A DNA stretch of 64,000 bases, from NCBI GenBank assembly GCA_030615855.1, contig JAUWYL010000002.1, positions 62,001-126,000 of the forward strand, written 5' to 3'. Under the pieces are notes generated by a model, which saw nothing but the letters and a program-made list of their open reading frames with translations, was not told the DNA's origin and searched no databases. The DNA comes from a bacterium. Lineage in GTDB: Bacteria; UBP18; UBA7526. Below, in pieces: positions 8,310 to 17,220 of this stretch (position 1 is its first letter; each line of letters opens with the position of its first letter). Both the position numbers and the translations under genes were made by a program.

Positions 8310-9392
8310 TTATCCTTTCTTAAAAAAATTTTTAATCTCTCTACACACTCTTTTGATATCTTTCTTGGTTAAAAACGAGGAGGAAGGAAGCCAGAGTCCA
8401 CATTGGGAAGCCCAGGTTGAGACGGGAAATCTTCCGCTACCTCTATAAGGCTTTAAAGAGTGAATTGTGGGATAAAATTCTCTTGTTCCAATTTCTTTCT
8501 GGCTCAAAAATTTTTTAAGGGATAATGGTTTATTAACAAAGATGTCAACAAACCAGGGAGTAGTTTGAGAAAGATCGGTAGGAAGCATCTTAACCTCTTT
8601 CACCTCAGCAAGTTCTTCTTCGTAGATTCTATACATTTCTCTCTTCCATTCAATTCTCTTTTTTAATTTTTTCATTTGAGCAATTCCCAAGGCTGCTTGG
8701 ATATCAGTAAATTTAAAGTTAAAACCAATCGTGTCATGTTTCTGAGTCTTTCGGTCAATGCGACCGAAATCTTTAATACGATACATCTTATCTCTCAGCC
8801 GTTTACTATTAGTAACCAGAACTCCTCCCTGACCAGTGGTAATAATCTTAGGAGTAGAAAATGAAAAACTTCCAATCTCTCCCAAAGTCCCCAGGTGCTT
8901 TCCTTTATAATACGACCCTAAGGCTTGGGCAGCATCTTCAACAATGAATAGATCATAGTCCTTAGCAATTTTTTTAAGTGCCTCCATATCTGGAGCACGA
9001 GCATTCATCGCTACGGGCATAATCGCCTTTGTTTTTTGGGAAATCTTCTTCACCACTTCATATAAATCAAGGCAAAGATTATCCTTTTGAATATCTATTA
9101 AAATAGGGCTCGCTCCGGCAAGAAGAACAGCATTAGGACTACCAACCATAGTAAAATCTGGTACAATCACTTCATCACCCCTTTCTATCCCTAAAGCCAT
9201 TAAAGCAATAGCCAGACTTACTGTTCCATTGTTTACTGCTAAAGCATAGCGACTATCAACAAACTCGGCCACCATCTTTTCAAACTCATAGGTTCTGTCA
9301 GCCTCAGTAACCCAACCAGAATCAATAGTAGCAATAAGCTCTTTTTTCTCTTCTTCTCCTATCCAGGGTTCCATTTGATTTATTCTGATCAT
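8310..9392 (-). CDS. DegT/DnrJ/EryC1 sugar aminotransferase
   Basis: This 360-residue protein is a PLP-dependent nucleotide-sugar aminotransferase. It has NNGTVSLAIALMALGI near residue 55, EDAAQALGSYYKG near 152, and FSTPKIITTGQGG near 178 in which the Lys binds PLP. The C-terminal half has the usual GFNFKFTDIQAALG. Family members add an amino group to a 4-keto-6-deoxy (or 3-keto) sugar nucleotide. With the GDP-mannose dehydratase-like gene next to it, a perosamine-type amino sugar is a plausible product; that is inference. Confidence 0.85.
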   Translation of the reverse strand: MIRINQMEPWIGEEEKKELIATIDSGWVTEADRTYEFEKMVAEFVDSRYALAVNNGTVSLAIALMALGIERGDEVIVPDFTMVGSPNAVLLAGASPILIDIQKDNLCLDLYEVVKKISQKTKAIMPVAMNARAPDMEALKKIAKDYDLFIVEDAAQALGSYYKGKHLGTLGEIGSFSFSTPKIITTGQGGVLVTNSKRLRDKMYRIKDFGRIDRKTQKHDTIGFNFKFTDIQAALGIAQMKKLKKRIEWKREMYRIYEEELAEVKEVKMLPTDLSQTTPWFVDIFVNKPLSLKKFLSQKEIGTREFYPTIHSLKPYRGSGRFPVSTWASQCGLWLPSSSFLTKKDIKRVCREIKNFFKKG

Positions 9393-9404
9393 CTTTTTCT
9401 TTCC

Positions 9405-10397
9405 TTACAAAAGAGATTTTAGGAATTTTTCTTTATACCAGATTTCATATCTCGGGTTATAAGGGTTGCTAAAAATTTTCTTTTCCAGGGCATCCTTTAT
9501 CTCCAAAATACCTTCTTTCACACTCCTTTTAGCTTTGAAACCTAATCTTCTCTCAATTTTTTTAAAAGAAATACGGTAATTACGGGGGTCCTTTTTCTTT
9601 TCCATGATCTTTATTTGAAGTTCCGGGATATATTCTTTAATTAGATTAGCAAGTTGTTTTTTTTGATAGTTTTCTGTTCCGACATTAAAAATCTCGCCAG
9701 AGATTTTGTTAAGTGGGGCTCTAAGGCAGGTAAGATAGGCATCTGCAGCATCTCTAACATGGGTAAAGGCACGCCAACATTTCGGTCCATAAATAACTAC
9801 TCTTTTTTTATGAACCGCCTCGCGGACAAAATCATTTATCACAAGATTAAAACGCATTTTAGGAGAAAGTCCAAACATCATAGCGAAACGAAGAATGCAA
9901 GGGTGAAACTGAGATGTCTCAATTGTCCTAAGGTATTCTTCACAAGCCACTTTAGTCTCAGCATAAAGAGAAGTAATGTTCAAAGAGGTATCTTCTTGAG
10001 CCAGACCAGCACGGTAGATACCGTAATTACTACAAGTGGAGCTAAAAATGAAGCGCTTAATTTTCTTCTGTTTACAGCAGGAAGCAATAATTCGAGTTGC
10101 TTCAAAGTTAATCTCCCAGGTTACCTTAGGTTTAACCTCACATGCCTCTTCACCCACTAACGCCGCCAGATGGATAACAGTGTCTATTCTCTCAAGAGCT
10201 TCCTCAACTATTCTTCTATCTCGAATATCACCTTTAACAAACTCAAAATTGGGGTGGCCATAAAACTCAAGGAGACTCTCACCACCAAACATTAAATAAT
10301 CCAATAAGCGTACTTTAAAACCTTCTTTTAAAAGGAGCGGAATTAAAATTGATCCAACATAACCTGCTCCGCCGGTAACCAATACCCTCCTTCTCAT
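9405..10397 (-). CDS. NAD(P)-dependent SDR epimerase/dehydratase
   Basis: The protein carries GGAGYVGSILIPLLL, IHLAALVG, FSSTCSNYG and the catalytic YAETK. The glycine-rich NAD loop and the catalytic Tyr/Lys are intact, so it should be active. The SSTCSNYG and AFTHVRDAADAY stretches match sugar-nucleotide epimerases that act on deoxysugars rather than GalE. Its stop is 12 nt from the aminotransferase start, and its start overlaps the stop of the 4-epimerase upstream by 4 nt. Substrate unknown. Confidence 0.75.
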   Translation of the reverse strand: MRRRVLVTGGAGYVGSILIPLLLKEGFKVRLLDYLMFGGESLLEFYGHPNFEFVKGDIRDRRIVEEALERIDTVIHLAALVGEEACEVKPKVTWEINFEATRIIASCCKQKKIKRFIFSSTCSNYGIYRAGLAQEDTSLNITSLYAETKVACEEYLRTIETSQFHPCILRFAMMFGLSPKMRFNLVINDFVREAVHKKRVVIYGPKCWRAFTHVRDAADAYLTCLRAPLNKISGEIFNVGTENYQKKQLANLIKEYIPELQIKIMEKKKDPRNYRISFKKIERRLGFKAKRSVKEGILEIKDALEKKIFSNPYNPRYEIWYKEKFLKSLL

Positions 10398-11383
10398 AAC
10401 TTAACCCCTCCTAGATCTTTTCTGAAATTTTCATCTTCTTTAAACCTCGCTCGGAACCATTCCACGGTCTTTTTTAAACCGGATATAAAGTCATACTCCG
10501 GGTCATAGTTTAAAAGGTTTCTGGCCCGGGAGATATCTGCCAGGGCGCGGTAAGCATCGCCTGGTCGGGGGGGAAGGAAGACCGGCTTTAGATCCTTATG
10601 CATAATCTCATTGAGGATCCTTAATAGCTCCAAGATAGAGATATCCCTACCGCAGGCAATATTAAAGATCTCACATCTTAGATTCTGAGTATTCATCGCT
10701 CTGATATTAGCCTCCACCACGTTATCCACAAAGGAAAAATCCCGCGATTGCCGACCATCCCCATAGATAGGCGGTGATTCATCCTTTAATAAAGAGGCGA
10801 TAAACTTGGGGATGACAACAGCATACTCATCATCCAAGCTCTGGCGGGGGCCAAAGACATTGAAGTATCGAAGAGAGACCGTCTCAAGATTATGGTTCTC
10901 TGAAAAGATACGGCAGTAATATTCACCTGCGAGTTTAGTCAGGGCATAGGGCGAGATGAGCAATGGTATATCGGCCTCCTTCTCCGGGAAGTTCTGGGTA
11001 TCGCCATAGATAGAACTGGAGGAGGCAAAGACAAAGCGTTTCACTCCTGCCTCCCGGGCAGCCCGAAGTAGGTTCAGGGTGCCATCAATATTGACCTCAT
11101 TAAACTCATACGGATTGGCCAGTGATTTAGGAACTGAACGCCGGGCAGCCTGATGCAGAACATAATCCATGCCCTTACAAGCCTCCTGGCAGGTTCTAAA
11201 ATCACGGATATCACCCCGTATCAGGCTGTAGACCCGAGGACTAAGGCCTGAGGTAAAACCCAGGTTCTCCTCTTTCCCTGAGGAGAAGTCATCCAATACC
11301 TGGACAGAATAGCCTTCTTTAAGCAGCCTTTCCACGATATGGGAACCGATGAACCCCGCCCCACCAGTAACTAAAATCCTCAT
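10394..11383 (-). CDS. UDP-hexose/UDP-N-acetylhexosamine 4-epimerase-like SDR
   Basis: The 329-residue protein begins MRILVTGGAGFIGSHIVERL and has LHQAARRSVPKSLANP, SSSSIYGD and the catalytic YALTK, then RYFNVFGPRQ. The QAARRSVPKS stretch resembles the WbpP/TviC group of UDP-GlcNAc(A) 4-epimerases more than classical GalE. It would interconvert gluco- and galacto-configured nucleotide sugars for the glycan. It overlaps both neighbours by 4 nt, so it is translationally coupled. Base composition is less AT-rich than the genes on its left. Confidence 0.78.
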   Translation of the reverse strand: MRILVTGGAGFIGSHIVERLLKEGYSVQVLDDFSSGKEENLGFTSGLSPRVYSLIRGDIRDFRTCQEACKGMDYVLHQAARRSVPKSLANPYEFNEVNIDGTLNLLRAAREAGVKRFVFASSSSIYGDTQNFPEKEADIPLLISPYALTKLAGEYYCRIFSENHNLETVSLRYFNVFGPRQSLDDEYAVVIPKFIASLLKDESPPIYGDGRQSRDFSFVDNVVEANIRAMNTQNLRCEIFNIACGRDISILELLRILNEIMHKDLKPVFLPPRPGDAYRALADISRARNLLNYDPEYDFISGLKKTVEWFRARFKEDENFRKDLGGVKL

Positions 11384-12279
11384 CTTCGTCTTCCTTCAAT
11401 CAAGTATTGAATTCCGACCAGAAACCTTAAAGAATAAAGCCCTAAGGCTAATAAGGGTTGTCTCAAAAGTTTCTTCCACTTTCCCTTCTCCAGAAAGACT
11501 CCCAAATATCGATACCAGAATCCCAACTGTTTTCTTATGATTATATCATCCTTTCCCCATTTTTTGATATACTTTGTAAACGATCGGGAATAATAACCTT
11601 TTTTCTTTAGATATCTCTTGAGATTAAATTCTTCTTCGTTGTGATATAAGGAACCATCTATAATATCTACTTTTCCAATTTTTTTAATCCTTCGGTCAAA
11701 ATCCCAATCTTCAGGGCCAGTTAGAGACTCGTCAAATCCATCAATTTTTAAAAATTCATCTCTACGAACAAATCTCACACAATCTATTACTGTGGCATTA
11801 TAAAAACCTCTTTCAAAATCCCTCACTCTCACCCAAAAACTATTTCCGACTATTCGCTCAGGAATGTATAGTGCCACACAGCCTTCGTTCTCACCCCGAA
11901 GGAAAGCCTCCCCATACCATCCCGCCGAGGCGGAAGCTACGGGGCAGGTTGGCTTCCTACGGGGCAGGCATTTATTTACACACTCCTCTATTACCTTTTC
12001 AGATAAAACCATATCCGTATCAAGATATAAGATATACTTCCCGCTGGACCTTTCCACCCCAAAGTTTCTTTGGGCAGAACGCTCAGGACCTTTGTTAAGA
12101 ATTTTATTTGTAAATTTTTTAGCTAATTCAACTGTATTATCAGTTGAATTATTATCTACTACTATTATTTCTATCTTTTCTTGTGGATAGGACTGGCTTT
12201 TTATACTTTGAAGACAGTTCTTAATATTTTTTTCTTCGTTTTTAGTAGTGATAATTATACTGACAGATGGCAAATTCAC
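11380..12279 (-). CDS. Glycosyltransferase family 2 with an in-frame palindromic insertion
   Basis: The N-terminal GT-A domain has SIIITTKNEEKNI near residue 7 and the metal-binding LDTDM near 86. The acceptor half includes GPEDWDFDRRI near 190. The same arrangement (GPERSxQRNFG) occurs in the GT2 part of the gene at 20395-21894. Compared with that paralogue, residues about 104-132 are extra; they are encoded by an imperfect palindrome, and the frame stays open. The extra segment lies between the metal-binding strand and the next conserved block, so it could form a surface loop. Donor and acceptor are unknown. The window contains five other genes with GT domains. Confidence 0.8.
   Translation of the reverse strand: MNLPSVSIIITTKNEEKNIKNCLQSIKSQSYPQEKIEIIVVDNNSTDNTVELAKKFTNKILNKGPERSAQRNFGVERSSGKYILYLDTDMVLSEKVIEECVNKCLPRRKPTCPVASASAGWYGEAFLRGENEGCVALYIPERIVGNSFWVRVRDFERGFYNATVIDCVRFVRRDEFLKIDGFDESLTGPEDWDFDRRIKKIGKVDIIDGSLYHNEEEFNLKRYLKKKGYYSRSFTKYIKKWGKDDIIIRKQLGFWYRYLGVFLEKGKWKKLLRQPLLALGLYSLRFLVGIQYLIEGRRR
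11884..11970 (-). repeat. Palindromic element inserted in frame in the GT2 gene
   Basis: An imperfect inverted repeat (GCCCCGTAGGAAGCC against GGCTTTCCTTCGGGG, read on the minus strand) with an inner GC-rich hairpin lies inside the coding sequence. It adds about 29 residues, including CLPRRKPTCPVASASAG, that the closest paralogue in the window lacks. Its length is divisible by three and it contains no stop. Similar palindromes lie in gaps at 15047-15085, 47217-47262, 49115-49174 and 53157-53243. Confidence 0.7.
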
Positions 12280-12431
12280 TTTCTTATACTATATTCTCTC
12301 TTTCTATTGAAATAAGAACCTCCGATTTCATCGGAAAACCTTGTTTCTCGCTTTGCTTAAAAATGAGCCAAGCAAGTTGTCTCTTTCTTCGCTACCGCTC
12401 AGAAATAAGAACCTTGTTTTTCCGCTAACGT
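12280..12431. repeat. Intergenic repeats with hairpins, no gene seen
   Basis: The 152-nt gap contains two copies of a unit reading AATAAGAACCT followed by a short hairpin (near 12311 and 12404) and the derived unit CCTTGTTT three times. A related unit (AACAAGAACCT ... AACCTTGTTTA) recurs near 47784-47812. I see no convincing promoter or reading frame. Confidence 0.5.
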
Positions 12432-13466
12432 TCAAAATAAAGCTTTGTTTTCTTTGACCCAGGAAATAAGTTTTTTCATTCCTTCTTTTGGGGTCACTTT
12501 TGGTTCCCAGTTTAAGGCCTTTTTAACCTTTGAGATATCTGAGATGTATACTTTTTGGTCGCTGGGGCGCCAATCGCTGAAGGTGATCTTGCTTCTCTTC
12601 CCTGTTTCTGCTTCTAAAAAATCTAAAAATTCTAACAGAGAAGTGGTATTCTCTGGGCCACCACCAATATTGAAGACTGCATGCCTGAGATCACTTTCTA
12701 TAAATTTATCATAGGCCTCTATCAGATCAGTAACATAAAGAAGGTCTCTTACTTGCTTTCCATTGCCATAGATGGTAATCGGCTTGCTAAATAAAGCGGC
12801 AATAATGAACCAGGCCACCCAACCCTGGTCTTCGAAGCCAAACTGACGCGTCCCAAAAATGCAAGACATGCGAAAGACTGCAGTCTTCATACCATAGATA
12901 TGAGCATATTCTTGGGTATAGATGTCTCCCACATATTTACTTACCCCATAGGGGGTATGGCCGGTGTGATCAATGGGTATCTTCTCCGAAATACCTTCTA
13001 CTCCATCATAGATATAGCGTTCCTCCTTCTCTATCAAGGGAATTTTATCCACGTTTTCCCCATAGACTTTGTTAGTACTACAATAAATAAATACAGCATT
13101 TTTTGATTTCTTTCTCAGACATTCCAAGACATTTAGAGTACCAAAGGCATTGATGCTGAAGTCCTCCCTGGGAATGCGTACGGATAGAGGAACCCCGGGC
13201 TGACCAGCAGTATGAATAACTACATCCACTCCATCCCCAATGGCCTTTAAGACGTCTTTCTCATTCCGAACATCCCCCTTAATTCTCTTAATGTTATCAT
13301 ATTTTGCTAAATAGTTCCAGTTATACTCCACGCTCTTCTTGTCATAGCCAAAGAGTTGAGAACGCATTAAGTTATCCAATACAATTACTTCATCGCCTTT
13401 CTTAGCATAATACTCTGCGGTATGACTCCCCACTAATCCTGCTCCCCCAGTAACCAATACTCTCAT
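12432..13466 (-). CDS. NAD-dependent epimerase (CDP-paratose 2-epimerase/UDP-sugar epimerase-like)
   Basis: The protein starts MRVLVTGGAGLVGSHTAEYY and has IHTAGQPGVPLSVRIP, YCSTNKVYGENVD and the catalytic YGVSK, then RMSCIFGTRQFG. The STNKVYG and FRMSCIYGxxQFG patterns match the CDP-paratose 2-epimerase (CDP-tyvelose epimerase) group. It would change the configuration of a deoxysugar nucleotide. It overlaps the upstream B12-radical SAM pseudogene by 4 nt. The nucleotide carrier cannot be fixed. Confidence 0.75.
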   Translation of the reverse strand: MRVLVTGGAGLVGSHTAEYYAKKGDEVIVLDNLMRSQLFGYDKKSVEYNWNYLAKYDNIKRIKGDVRNEKDVLKAIGDGVDVVIHTAGQPGVPLSVRIPREDFSINAFGTLNVLECLRKKSKNAVFIYCSTNKVYGENVDKIPLIEKEERYIYDGVEGISEKIPIDHTGHTPYGVSKYVGDIYTQEYAHIYGMKTAVFRMSCIFGTRQFGFEDQGWVAWFIIAALFSKPITIYGNGKQVRDLLYVTDLIEAYDKFIESDLRHAVFNIGGGPENTTSLLEFLDFLEAETGKRSKITFSDWRPSDQKVYISDISKVKKALNWEPKVTPKEGMKKLISWVKENKALF

Positions 13467-14951
13467 TCTCTCCTCCTCATAAAGTCTCGGAGATGACCTA
13501 AAACTGCTTTTCCAGCACGCCAGAAAAACTTCAGGTCTTCAATATTCCTGATGGATATTATCTTTCTAACTAAGAATCGGGGAGTGATAAAGGATTTATA
13601 GATGCCCTGAGTAAGTCGCATTACCTCCTCATCCTTCATTCTGGTCTTCATGGCTGGCTGACTCATATCGAATCTGTCCCAATCCCCACTCTTTAACCAA
13701 CCATTCTTCCTGCATTCCTCAAAGAGGACCGTTCCGGGATAGGGAATCATAATGGTTGCCTGCAGAGAATCTATCAAGCCTTTACTAAACAAGTCCTTTG
13801 TCATCTGAATAGTCTTCTCTGCTTCCACCTTTGTCTCCCAGGGATAACCAACCATACAGGTAACGTGAGGCTCAAGACGACCTTTAACCTCCCTGTTTGC
13901 CTTTTTGACCTCTCCTAACTCCTTTTCAATGGCAGCAATTTCTATGTCTTTATTTAACCTATTAATCGTTTCCTGACTCGCCGATTCAAGCCCATAAAGT
14001 AAAAACCTGAAACCCGCCTTAGCCATTAGTTGGTAATCTTCTCTGGTTAATGCTCCAAAGCGCAGATTGCAATTGAAATTAATCCTTTCATTATAACCTC
14101 TTTTTATCATCCCCTGACAAAATTCTCGCAGCCATTCACCCGCAGGAAAAGTACCGGTATCACCCATTATCTCCCGAATGTGATATTTTTCGATAAGTTC
14201 CCCTATTTCATCTAAAACATTCTCCACCGACCTTACCCTCCAGGTAGGATAGAGAGTGGTCCAGGAACAGAAGGTGCAGCCACCGTTTCTGCGCCACCAA
14301 CAATCGCGACCTGCCATAATATAAGTCCCGGGAGTTAATTTATAATTTCCATTCTCATAAGCATAGAGTTTCCATTTAGTTAAATCACGGTCAATGACAG
14401 GTAAAGAATCTAAATCATGATTTAATTGAAAACGGCCAGTGTTTTTGATTTCACCGTTTTCACGATACCAGATGCCGGGCCCCAAATCGGTGAACGGTGA
14501 ACGGTGAACGGTGAACGGTTTTCTTAAAGCTTGGCAGAGGTTGAGGAGAAGGAAGTCATAGTCGCCACCGGTTAATACATAATCAACTTGAGAATTGTGG
14601 AAGGACTCCTCTGGGAGGGCGGTAACATGGTCACCAAATAAGACGGTTTTGAGTTTTGAGTTTATCAATGATCTTCCAGTGCTGCTTAATTACCGGGGTT
14701 TTGGTCTCCATAGCAATAATATCCGGATTTTCTTTTTTCACTTCGTCTAACCATTTCTCGTAAGTCCATTTCTCTGCTATTCCATCCAGCCAGATAACCT
14801 CATAACCCGCATTCTTAAGCATAGTCGCTGCCAGAGCAGGAACTACAGGATAGATATAGGTAGGGTTATGGAACCATTGGAATTGCCTATTCTGACTTAA
14901 TAGAGGACATCCTGGCCCTTTTAAGGGAGGATAAGATATCATTACTTTCAC
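13463..14951 (-). pseudogene. B12-binding radical SAM gene split by a 7-bp tandem duplication
   Basis: The first 106 codons (from 14951) encode a cobalamin-binding half (SYPPLKGPGCPLLSQNR, LAATMLKNAGYEVIWLDGI), then the frame shifts. The second frame (from about 14660) continues with KTVLFGDHVTALPEES and a radical SAM core with CWWRRNGGCTFCSW, LYGLESASQET and YPGTVLFEECRK. At 14647-14660 the unit CTCAAAA occurs twice in tandem; with one copy the frame reads IIDKLKTVLFGDH without a break, as expected for the family. A second in-frame run of CGGTGAA repeats adds a few residues near 14488-14519. Inactive as read, unless the repeat number varies in the population. Confidence 0.75.
14488..14519. 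repeat. CGGTGAA heptamer tandem repeat inside a coding region
   Basis: Four and a half copies of the 7-nt unit CGGTGAA lie in the radical SAM reading frame. On the minus strand they encode PFTVHRSPFT-like residues that break an otherwise normal family sequence. The frame is kept across the repeat. Confidence 0.85.
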
Positions 14952-15145
14952 CCCGTTAGACCTCCTCGTATAATATGTTACTACACTTCGTTGTTACTAT
15001 CGGTTACTACGCTCCGCTGTTACTAACGGTTGCAGTAACTGTTAGTAACCCCTGCCTGCCGAAGCCTTGGCGTAGGCAGGCTTAGTAACCCTTTAGTAAC
15101 TGCTAGTAACCTTCTTCATATTTGCGCATTACTTTTAAGCAATTC
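14952..15145. repeat. Intergenic gap with GTTACTA-type repeats and a palindrome
   Basis: The 194-nt gap is filled with variants of TTACTA/AGTAAC, for example CGTTGTTACTATCGGTTACT near 14989, and one hairpin (CCTGCCT ... AGGCAGG) at about 15053-15082. I see no gene or promoter. Confidence 0.6.
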
Positions 15146-17215
15146 CTATTCCTCTTTCAACCTGCGAGAGAATAGACCTTTCAGGAACAAGACTCCATAA
15201 GTGAGGTTAGTAGCAGTGATGCCAAAGAATACCAAAAGAACCTTTTTGGGATCTCTATTCTTCAAACTGGTTAAAAGAACCATCAATAAATAAAAGAGAA
15301 TGGTCCCGAAATAAATTTTATAGAAAAGAGGTTGGATAAGTCCCAATGACCAACCAAAGAATAGGCCTAAAACAAAGAGAGAAGGGATAAAATAAGAGAA
15401 CCTACGTGAGGTGTGAGGAAATCTTTTGGCAAAATATCCTCTGTGTAAAGCATAGCCCCGGACCTGTTTTAAATGGGGAATAAATAACGGACGGCGGTGG
15501 TGGTAAATGAGAACCTTAGGAGCATACATTATCTTCTTTCCTAAATCTCGGACAATATGGAGGCAGAGTTTAGTATCCTCTCCTGGCCAGAATTTAACCC
15601 CAAAACCTCCCAGGCTATCCATAATCGATTTTCGAATGAGAAGGTTACAAGTAGGAAAGTCATCGACCTCCCTTTCTCGTTTAGGAATATAGCGATAACT
15701 TATACTTCCTGTAGCCAGAAGAGATGAATAAACCAAACCACTTGCTTGTTCTCTGAGACCATCATTGGGAGGGGTTATCCCAGGCCCTCCGATGGCTGCT
15801 ACCTTCTCATCCTCAAAGTAGGGCATGGCATTCCCGAGCCAATCTTTTGTGGGAAAGGCATCATCATCCAGAAAGGCTAAGATTTCTCCTCGAGCATGCT
15901 TAATTCCAATATCCCTCTTCTCCGAAGGTCCAATTGCTCCAGTAGGAATGACCTTCACTTTGGAATAGGATAATTGCTCCGTCTTATCTGGTAATACAAT
16001 AATTTCATAATTCGGATAATCAAGTCTCTGGCAATAATTGAGACACTCTTGCAGGTTTTGGTTATTGCTTTGAACAGGGATAACGATTGAAACTAAAGGA
16101 GTTTTTGTTACTTTTTGCTTTGCAATTCTCTCTAATATAGAAAGACTTTTCTGAGCAGAGCGATCCCAGTTAAAATCTTGGGAATATTTTAAGGCATTCT
16201 GAGATAATTTTTTGTATAGCGCCTTATCATTTAATAATCTTAAAATATTCTTTGCCAAGAGGGCTGGTCTATTCTGAGAACAGATTAAACCAGTCTGGTT
16301 ATCTATAGTAGAGTCTCTCAGGCCGCTAACATTATAGACCACGGTAGGAATACTCATAGCATGGGCCTCAGTAATTGCTAAGCCCCATCCTTCTTTTACC
16401 GAAGTCATAACCAATACCCAGGCACTCCGCAAGAGTCGCAACTTTTCTCTATGCATCTTATATCCGAAGAACCTCACGTCCTGTAAGTTTAGTTTCTTCA
16501 CCAACCTTTGTAATTTATTCTGATAAGCCTTGTCTCCTTCACCCACCAGCCACAATCTGGCCTCAGGCATCTCCTCTTTTACTCGCCTAAAAGCCTTAAT
16601 AATATGATGGATCCTCTTTGACTTTTTGAGTCTCCCCACATAGGCGACAGTGGGAAGAGAACTTCTTTCTGGAACCTGAGAAAGTGGCGAAAAACCAAGG
16701 CCTACAGGAACAATATGAACCTTTTCCCCTTGAAAGCCGAAATGAACCAGGTCCTTTTTAGTACTCTGAGAAATAGTAACTACTGGAATGTTTTTGTAAA
16801 TTCTTAAATATAGCGGCTCTAATAAATAACCTATTATTGCCAGAAGAAGGGGTGATTCATAGAACCAGATTTTTCTACATAGTTGATGGATAGAAACAAT
16901 TATTTTTTCTTTTACATAGAAGGGTGTGAAGAAAGGAATGGTATTTATTTCGTCAATGACCAAATCAAATTTTCCTTGGAAACATTTTTTATAGTAGCGA
17001 AAGGCCTGCCAGTAAACAGTATACTTATTGCCTGACCTTACAATATTGACCCCATCTATCGTTTCCTTCTTTAGACAATGAGGAAAGGCACTGGTAAACA
17101 GGGTAACCTCATGACCTGCTTTCACCCACCTCTTAGCATTCTCATGAGTTAATACCTCTGCTCCTCCCGCTAAGGGGTTCTTAATGTCTCGCCAGTTAAA
17201 AATCAGGATCTTCAT
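15146..17215 (-). CDS. Fused GT4-GT2 glycosyltransferase with C-terminal membrane segments
   Basis: This 689-residue protein joins two transferase modules. Residues 1-365 form a GT-B family 4 domain (NWRDIKNPLAGGAEVLTHE, VAYVGRLKKSKRI near 190, SVKEGWGLAITEAHA near 272). Residues 375-600 form a GT-A family 2 domain (VSIVIPVQSNNQNL, FLDDDAFP near 470, GEDTKLCLHI near 550). The last 90 residues contain two or three hydrophobic segments. One protein could thus add two successive sugars at the membrane. It is 5 nt from the membrane protein upstream. The fusion is continuous in one frame. Confidence 0.85.
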   Translation of the reverse strand: MKILIFNWRDIKNPLAGGAEVLTHENAKRWVKAGHEVTLFTSAFPHCLKKETIDGVNIVRSGNKYTVYWQAFRYYKKCFQGKFDLVIDEINTIPFFTPFYVKEKIIVSIHQLCRKIWFYESPLLLAIIGYLLEPLYLRIYKNIPVVTISQSTKKDLVHFGFQGEKVHIVPVGLGFSPLSQVPERSSLPTVAYVGRLKKSKRIHHIIKAFRRVKEEMPEARLWLVGEGDKAYQNKLQRLVKKLNLQDVRFFGYKMHREKLRLLRSAWVLVMTSVKEGWGLAITEAHAMSIPTVVYNVSGLRDSTIDNQTGLICSQNRPALLAKNILRLLNDKALYKKLSQNALKYSQDFNWDRSAQKSLSILERIAKQKVTKTPLVSIVIPVQSNNQNLQECLNYCQRLDYPNYEIIVLPDKTEQLSYSKVKVIPTGAIGPSEKRDIGIKHARGEILAFLDDDAFPTKDWLGNAMPYFEDEKVAAIGGPGITPPNDGLREQASGLVYSSLLATGSISYRYIPKREREVDDFPTCNLLIRKSIMDSLGGFGVKFWPGEDTKLCLHIVRDLGKKIMYAPKVLIYHHRRPLFIPHLKQVRGYALHRGYFAKRFPHTSRRFSYFIPSLFVLGLFFGWSLGLIQPLFYKIYFGTILFYLLMVLLTSLKNRDPKKVLLVFFGITATNLTYGVLFLKGLFSRRLKEE

Positions 17216-17220
17216 TTAGA

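Noticed and set aside
9654-10160. 168-codon plus-strand frame
   Set aside because: It lies opposite a well-supported SDR gene and has no family features.
14480-15120. Possible CRISPR array
   Set aside because: Repeats are 7-8 nt, directly tandem or degenerate, without regular spacers, and no cas gene is present.
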